Positions 57,618 to 64,000 of a stretch of 64,000 nt of DNA are shown here, piece by piece; the first letter of the stretch is position 1; each line of letters starts with the position of its first letter. The translations under genes were made by a program, and so were the position numbers. The notes below the pieces were generated by a model. That model was not told the origin of the DNA and did not search any database. It saw only the letters and a list, made by a program, of their open reading frames with translations. The stretch is from Pyropia yezoensis (taxonomy: Eukaryota; Rhodophyta; Bangiophyceae; Bangiales; Bangiaceae). The stretch spans positions 6,260,882 through 6,324,881 of the forward strand of contig CM020618.1 in the NCBI GenBank assembly GCA_009829735.1, written 5' to 3'.

Positions 57618-60600
57618 ATGGTGGTCCCCGGTCCCGCCCGCGGCGGCGACCGTACCCTCGCCCAGCATTTGCGCTATTGTGGCCGCACGGCGGTGGCGCT
57701 GGGGGTGGCCACGGCCATTGCTGCGGCGCCCGCCGCGCGCGTCGACCCCTTTGTACCCGTCCTGGTTGTCATTGCCGCCGTGGCGGGCACGACCGAGCCG
57801 TACGTGGGGCCCCAGCTGCGGTCGGCGGCGCTGATGCTGGCGGGCGCGGCCTACGCCGCCACCGCGGCGGGGGTTGTGCAGCTGGGCGCCCTGGCCGTTG
57901 GCGTGGCCACTGGCTGGGGAGGGGGGGGCGCCGCTGTCGACCTCGTCGGCGGCGGCGGCAGCGGCGGCAGCGGCGGTGGCGGTGGCCCCGGCGGCGGTGC
58001 CGTGTCAGCCCACCCGCTGGTGGTCCTCGTGCTGGCGGCGCCTTTCCTAGCCGCCGCCGCCCTCCTCCGCGCCGACGGCGCGCTGGCGCCCTTCCCCACC
58101 GTTGCCAACAGCCTGATGGGCGTGCTGCTCATTAATGGCGTGGGCGCTGGGGGGGCGGGGCAGCCAGACGTGGCCGTCGCCGTCTCAGCGGTTGTCACGG
58201 CGTCGGGGCGGCTGGTCGCAGAGGGGCTCATCGCGGCCGTCATTGTGTCGGCGGCGGCGTTTCTGGGGGGGGGGGACCGCAGCCTGTACGCGGGCTCCCA
58301 GCTGCTTGCTGAGCAGCTGGCGGCGATTGGGGCGGGCATCTCGGCTGCCGCGTCGGTGCTGCTTGAGGGCGGCGGGGAGGGCGACCAGGATGGGGGGGGG
58401 GGGGGGGGGCAGGCGGGACGGGCACCACCGCCGCCGCAGCCGCCGCCCGCAGACTCGCCGCTGCCGCCGCCGGCGTTGCCCCCTTTTTCTTCCACGCCCC
58501 CGTCACCGGCCGTGGATCCAGCAGCAGCGGCGGCGGCGGCGGCAGCGAGTAACCGACCCGCCCCTGTTGGGACCGCAGCAGTCGATGCTCCCCCGCCAAA
58601 TACCGCATTGGGTGGCTCGCCTCCCCCTCCCCGGGCGCAGCCAGACACCCGCTCCCCCCATCCCCTTCCACAATCGCCCAATAGCGGCTTTCTATCAGCC
58701 GTGCGGCTCCCCCGCCTCGGTTCTTCTGCGTGCCTTGTTCAGCCAGGCTCTGCTCCCACCGCCCCTGCCGACGACGACGCCGCCCTAGAGGGGAGCTCCG
58801 TTGGCAACACCCTCCCGCGGTGGCTGCCTCGGTTGGGGTCCACTGCCTCCTTGTCAGGCCTGGCGGTGGCCGACCCGCACGTCGACCGGTTATCCTCCGG
58901 TGGCGCCAGTGGTACGCCCGTCACGCTGGGAGATGCTGCTTTCCCACGGCCACCCCTGGTCACGGTAGGTGGGGGGCTGTCACGCGTGCGGTTACCGCGG
59001 CTGGGCTCCTCCGCGTCACTCCTCCAGCTCGGTGCGGCGGCAGGACGAGGGGTCGGCGGAGCAGACGGAGTGGCAGGCAGCGGCGGTGACGGTGGTGTGG
59101 GAGGGCTCTCGCGCGTGCGGCTACCCCGGCTTGGTTCCTCTGTGTCGCTCGTGCAGCTGGCCGCCACCGCAGCCGTCGGCCCCGCGGACACGGGCACTGG
59201 CAACGGTGGTGATGCGACGAGGGGGTCCGCCGGAGCGCCCAGCTCCCCCCGGCCGCCGCGCAGACTTGGTCACAGCTCGTCGTCATTACGGCTCACCCGG
59301 ATGGGCTCCTCCACGTCTTTGGGGTCCACGAATGACAGCGCCTCGCCGGCCACATGCCCAGCACCGCGGCCTCTGTCGTGGGATACCCCCGGTGGCGGGC
59401 AGCGGTCCCTGGGAAGCGGTTGCATAGGTAGTGGGTCTTCCACCGCATTGCCGGTGCCCGGCGCTAGTAGCGGAAGCGACGACGATGGCGACAAGGGTGG
59501 TGGCGGCGGTGGTGGCGGTGACGGTGGTGACGGTGGTGGTGGTGGGAGCCCCAGGAATACCTCCTTACGGGGCAGCCTGGGCACCCACTCCCGTAGGTCT
59601 GCTTGTCGCCGCGACCTGGGTATTTTGTCCCCTTCCCCCCGCGCGGCCGTCCGGCGGCAGGTGCGGTCTGATTATGCGCGGCGGGCGGCTGCGGTCGCCA
59701 CCGAGTCGGTCCTCCGCCGCGTTGAGTCGGTGGGGTCGGTGGATTCCCTCGCCGGGTCGTTGTCGTTTGTGGGAGCCCCCCCGCATCTGCGGCTTTCGTC
59801 GCCGTCGATGGGCCGAAGCCAGAGCCAACAATGGGGAGAAGCGGCATCGCTGCTGCGGGAGGCGCGCACCCCGTCGCCCGGACCGGCGGTGGCGGCGGTG
59901 CTGCGTATGAGCGGCAGGGGGGTGCCAGACAATGGATATGGCAGTATTGGGGACGGGGGGGGGTGGCCTCGCACTGCGGCCGCCAGGCCAGCACATGAGA
60001 CGGCTGCCGACCGTCGTGCCGGTGGTGGTGGTGGGGACAAGAGTGCCTTGGCGGGTGGCCCAGCGCCACCACTGTCTCAGCGGGACAGCATTGGGAGTGA
60101 CTCGTCTGCCGGTGGCGCCGACCCCTCTGGCGTCCCCCCCCCGCAGGAGTATTGCGCATCAGCCGCCGCCGTCGCCGCCTCACCTAGTGACGCAAGCGAC
60201 GGGGAGACCAGTTGCAGCAGCAGTGCTACCATTGGCGGCGACCGCCGCCACTGCCGCCACCACACTGGCGATCGCAACAGCGTGCAGGGCCTCAACGATG
60301 AGGTGCAGCTCTCCAGCGGTGACGTGGCGGCGTGCCTGTCTGCGCTCGCACGCTCACAGGAGCTCCTCACGTCGGGGGCGCTGGAGCCCAAGCTGGGCTC
60401 CCCCCACCTGTATGCCCCGGAACCGACGGCTGAGCTCGCGGGGCTGGTGCGGGCAGCCGAAGGCCTCCTCGCCCGTACCGCCGCGCTTGACACGGTCGCC
60501 CACGGGGGCGCCTTTGATGGCCCCGCCCCCCCCACCGCCCGCTTTTTCACCGACGGCGGCGCCGCGCCAGAGTGGCAGTCGCTGTTTGCCAGCTCCGCCG

Positions 60601-63600
60601 CTGGGTGTGTGGTGCTGGGTCGGTGGGCGGCGGGGGGCAGCCACCGGCGGGGCAACCTCGCCGACTTGGACCTGCCCGCCGAACTGGACGCCCGCGCCTG
60701 GGGGCCCCGCCGCAGCGTCCTCTACCGGGCGGTACTGCGCAAGCACCGGCGGTACTGGTGCGCCACGGGGGGCAGGGGCGGGGTGGGGGGGGATGTCGAC
60801 GACGGCGCCAGCAGGGTCGCGGCGGGCGACACGACTGGCGGTGGCGGCGTTGCCGACGTGCTTCGCGCCGCCGAGATGCGGGCGGTGCTGTACGCGGCGG
60901 TCGCGTCGCACTCGGTCGCGCATGCGCTCGGCACGGTCGTGGCGGCGGCCGTGCGAGTGGCCCACGCCAAGGCCGGTCCACGCACGTCGGCCGGCCTGTG
61001 GCGGGCCGCCGCCTACCCCGCCGCCGCGACGCGCGCGACGGTGCGGCGGTGGGCGTCTGGGGGCCTCTCCTGGTCGAGGCAGGGCGCGTTCGCGGCGCAG
61101 AACTTTGCGCTCCTCTACACCCTCCTCGTCGCCGCCGTCCTCGCCGCTCCATCCCGCACCGGGGGCCCCCCGTCCGAGACCGCCTGGGTCTACTGCTCCG
61201 CCGCGCTCGCCGCGCAGGCGTCGGTCGAGGCGACCGTCTTTATCGGTGGCCTCCGCGTCGTCGCGTCGGCCGTCGGCAGCGCCACAGCGTACCTCTTTCA
61301 CATGGCGGCCACGCCCCTGTGGGGTTCGAGCGGGCAGCACGCCGCCCACGACGCGGTTCTAGTGGCTTACATGGCCACCTTTGCGGGCGCTACGCTCGTC
61401 GTCACGCCCGCGCGGTTCCGCCACGCCGCCTTCCTCACCATTGTCAGCAACTGCATTGTGGCGCTGGGGCCCCGCGCCACCCCGGCGTGCGAGGCGGCGC
61501 GGGCGGTGGCGACGTCGGGGGCGGGGGGGGGGGCGGGCGTCATGCGCGCCTGCGCGCCGTCGGCGTCGTATGCTGTCTCCCGGGCGGTGCACGTGGCGCT
61601 GGGCGCACTAGCGGCAATGGCATCGCACACGCTGTTGCTCCCGCGGTTTGCTGGGTACGACAGTTGTGAAGGGGAAAGGGGGTGCCGGTGGGGGGGAAAG
61701 GGAGGGGGGTAGTCGAGTTATGTGGCGGCGCATGTGGGTTTGGTGTGTGGGGCACGATGTGTGAGCGCCTTGGGATAGGCCGAGTGCTTGCTACACTCTG
61801 TGTGGCTTGCAGGACCAACGTGCACTTTCTGACGTGATGCTTCACTTTGTACCCTGCTGTCTGTGTCTCGTTTAGTTCTATATTGCTGCACTGCTCGGTT
61901 CACCATGCTACCCATCGCTGTCTTTTTTCCCTTCTTGTGCTTGCTCAGTGTGGACGCGCGGCTGTCTTTGGCCGATGCTGCCGCGGGTGCCGTCGGCATG
62001 TATGCCAAGCTGTACCAGAGCTACCTGGACTTTTCAGACCCCGCCGACGCCAGTGGCGGCGGCGGTGGTGGCGACCTCCGTGACGGTTCCCCCCCCGCCC
62101 TTCGTCCGGGGGTGTCGATGGACTCATTGTCCTCGCTCAACCTCCCCCCCAGCAGTGTGGTTGCGGTGGATATGGAGGCCCACGAGATGTACGCGTGGAA
62201 TACGCTTGCCGCCGAGGTGCAAACCGCCGTCGAGCGTCACCTCCTCCGCGCCACCCGCATGCTCAACGCCGAGACGGGCGGCTGGCAGGGCGGTCCGTTT
62301 GCGCGGCCCATGGCCCAGAACGCCGCCCTCGTCCCCCACTTCCAGGCGCTCATGCACGCGGTAGGCGAGCTGGCCGTCGTCCTCGAGCGGCGGCCCGTCC
62401 TCACCGGCGCCTACACCCGATCTGCCCACCGGCTGTTCATTGAGCCGCTTGCGCGCCCGCGGGCGGCGGTCCTTGCCGCCGCCGTTGCGCTCGGCGACAC
62501 GGTCGCGGCGGCGCTGCGGCTGGACGCGGCGTTTGGGGTGGCCGCGGCGGTCACGTGGATCCGCACCCACCTGCTGACCAGCTCCGCGTCGTGCGCGGCG
62601 ACGGTGGCGACGCTGGACCGGCGGCTGGGGCGCCTCCGCGCCGCCCGTGCGGTGTGGCGGGTCGGCTACACGGCCGCCCTGGCAGCGGTCCACGAGGAGC
62701 ACGCGCGGCGGGCGCCGCGGGTGGCCGCCGCCACCGCCCGCGCGGTGGCGGCCGCCGAGGCGGCAGCCGTCGCGGCGGGGCGGCTGGGCAGAGGGGGGCT
62801 GTCGGCGACCGCGTCGCCGGCCACAAGACCCGCGGGCGGTGGGGGGAGGGGCACGAGCGGGACCGCGTCCCCGGTGGTGCCCCCCATCTTGTGCGCTCAC
62901 TTGGGTCGCTCGCACGTGCCCCTCGACGGCCTGGCCGCCCGTGTGCCAGCGCCGGCGAGGCCGCTCGGCTGGCGCCTGGCGGGCCTCGCCGCGGAGGGGG
63001 GCAGCCGTGCTGGCGCCGGCGGCCGCCGCCCCTTTTACGCGGGCCTCCCGTGCTCGCGCCTCTCTGTCGATGGGCGGCTGGGCTTCCGGGCACCCTCCCC
63101 GCCGTGTGCGGAGGCAGGGGGAGGGGGGAGCGCCGCCGCTGCCGCCGCTGCCCCATCCGCCTCGCCCAACGTGCTACGGTCACTGTCATTGGGTGGTGGT
63201 GGCGGCGGCGGCGGGGGCGCGGCCCTGCGTCGCGCCGAGACGGTCGGCTCCTGCCTGACCGCGGCGTCGGCGGGGACGGCGACGCCCCCGGGCGGTGGAG
63301 GCGCCGCGGAGGCGCCGCCGGGCCTGTCAGCGGCGGGGGGCGACGGCAGCGGCGGCGGCGGCGGCGGCGGGGCGTCGACTGACAACCTCAGCGGTTGGGG
63401 GACTGCCCCGTTTGGGCAGGGCGGTGCGCCGAGAGGGGGAACGGCCGGCGGCGGTGGGGATGGCGGCGGTGGGGATGGCGGCATGCGACGCTCCTGGAGT
63501 GGCTGGAGCACCGACAGCGGCGGCGACCTGACTGCCGACGCCGACGGCCTGGCGGACCCAGTCTTTCTCAACTCGGACGACGCGGTGCTCTTCCACGCGG

Positions 63601-63704
63601 TTACCTACACGTCCAGTGCGGTGCTGGACGCGCTCGTCCGCCTGGCTGAGACGCTCCTGGCCGAGCTCCGTGAACGGGAGCAACTCGCGGCAGCCAAGGG
63701 GTGA
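57618..63704 (+). CDS. FUSC-family (fusaric-acid-resistance / ALMT-like) membrane transporter, spliced
   Basis: Exons 57618-61654 and 61949-63704 give 1,930 residues. The intron (61655-61948, 294 bp) has donor GCTGG|GTACGA and acceptor GCTCAG|TGTGG, phase 2, restoring LLLPRFAG|VDARLSLADAA. Start ATG 57618 (GCAATGG). Two hydrophobic blocks are typical of FUSC proteins: ~20-235 (VDPFVPVLVVIAAVAGTTEP, LMLAGAAYAATAAGVV) and ~1150-1360 (QNFALLYTLLVAAVLAAP, GSATAYLFHMAATPLWG, GALAAMASHTLLLPRF). Between them lies a ~750-residue cytosolic loop with five copies of a VRLPRLGSSxSL-like motif at ~361-569. A long soluble C-terminal region follows. FUSC transporters export aromatic or organic acids; the substrate here cannot be read. 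Family call moderate, gene structure firm. Confidence 0.7.
58701..59325 (+). repeat. Five-copy LPRLGSSxSL motif array within the FUSC gene
   Basis: The motif occurs at about 58701 (VRLPRLGSSACL), 58820 (RWLPRLGSTASL), 58984 (VRLPRLGSSASL), 59114 (VRLPRLGSSVSL) and 59285 (LRLTRMGSSTSL). Spacing is 120-170 bp and the linkers are unrelated. The consensus L-x-R-x-x-S matches basophilic (CAMK/AMPK-type) kinase sites. Confidence 0.8.
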
Positions 63705-63847
63705 GGAGTAGCAGGGGTCGCGGGGGGCAAGGAGGGGGGACGGTAGGAACACGTGGAGGGGCCGGGGGACAGGTGCCATTGGAGGAAGAGTGACTCGGGA
63801 AGATTTGAGCTGGGAGGGTTGAGAGCGGGGCCCCGCACGACGTGCCA

Positions 63848-64000
63848 TCACCATTTGCACGCGGCGCGGGACGTGGTCGCCTCCCGGGGGGGACACGGGC
63901 GGCGATAGAGGAGGTAACAGAACAGAACAGACACAAAGAAGAGCAGCACACGCACCTCGACGTGGAACTGGCCAAGTGGTGGCGGGATCGGGCAGAGGCA
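63848..64000 (-). CDS. 3' end of a minus-strand gene with C-terminal membrane helix (partial, tentative)
   Basis: Reading inward from the right edge on the minus strand, 50 codons stay open to a TGA at 63850-63848. The peptide PIPPPLGQFHVEVRVLLFFV, then SVLFCYLLYRRPCPPREA, has a ~17-residue hydrophobic helix followed by arginines, as in tail-anchored or type II membrane proteins. A donor-like GAG|GTGCGT at ~63956 offers the alternative that the exon ends there and the hydrophobic part is intronic. It is convergent with the FUSC gene. Product unknown. Confidence 0.3.
   Translation of the reverse strand, partial: CLCPIPPPLGQFHVEVRVLLFFVSVLFCYLLYRRPCPPREATTSRAACKW

Noticed and set aside
1-64000. 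CRISPR arrays, prophage, operons or bacterial promoters
   Set aside because: No regularly spaced repeats with unique spacers. Spliced genes, Kozak-type starts and eukaryotic families show nuclear DNA.

Overview
This is nuclear DNA of a eukaryote. It carries RAD54B, ATP synthase subunit g, ICMT, OSCA/TMEM63, an APH-ACAD fusion and a TPX2-like protein, and four introns can be read base by base. Host genes are extremely GC-rich, mostly single-exon, and full of Ala/Gly/Pro runs, often coded by long G or C homopolymers. Very high GC with few introns best fits a bangiophyte red alga (Porphyra/Pyropia type). That assignment is an inference; intron-dense green algae fit less well.

Layout. 1-319: start of an ICMT gene running off the left edge (minus). 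About 1.4-3.4 kb: SAC3/GANP-domain gene (minus). About 3.9-14.5 kb: a transposon pile-up. A ~210 bp inverted repeat (4078-4288, and its partner split across 6635-6699 and 10883-11030) encloses a low-GC island. Its right arm is interrupted by a 4,180 bp PIF/Harbinger element (6700-10879), and a second, 3,363 bp Harbinger-like element (11139-14501) lies just beyond. Both elements have readable terminal inverted repeats, a 3-bp TCA/TGA target duplication, a DDE transposase and a second DNA-binding protein. In the second element that protein is a spliced SAP-domain protein.

15.6-30.7 kb: MFS transporter (minus), RAD54B (plus, one intron), PH-domain protein kinase (minus, one intron), and an RFTS-like chromatin protein (minus). 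30.7-35.1 kb holds no gene I can call with confidence. 35.1-44.8 kb: ATP synthase subunit g (minus), OSCA/TMEM63 channel, SF1 DNA/RNA helicase and a Cut8/STS1-like proteasome tether (all plus). 45.5-56.6 kb (all minus): a giant single-chain SbcD-SbcC (Mre11-Rad50-like) fusion with an organelle-type leader, an APH-ACAD fusion and a TPX2-like protein. 57.6-63.7 kb: a FUSC-type transporter (plus, one intron) with five copies of a phosphosite-like motif. The right edge holds the 3' end of a minus-strand membrane protein.

Genes are unlinked eukaryotic units rather than operons; divergent pairs share promoters of 0.6-1.1 kb. RAD54B, the SbcDC fusion and the SF1 helicase all concern nucleic-acid maintenance, but nothing here shows that they work together. 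Long open frames antisense to GC-rich genes are common and were ignored, and starts were restricted to ATG. Clearest novelties: the SbcD-SbcC fusion, the SAP-carrying Harbinger element, and the nested insertion with its paralogous empty site in the same window.
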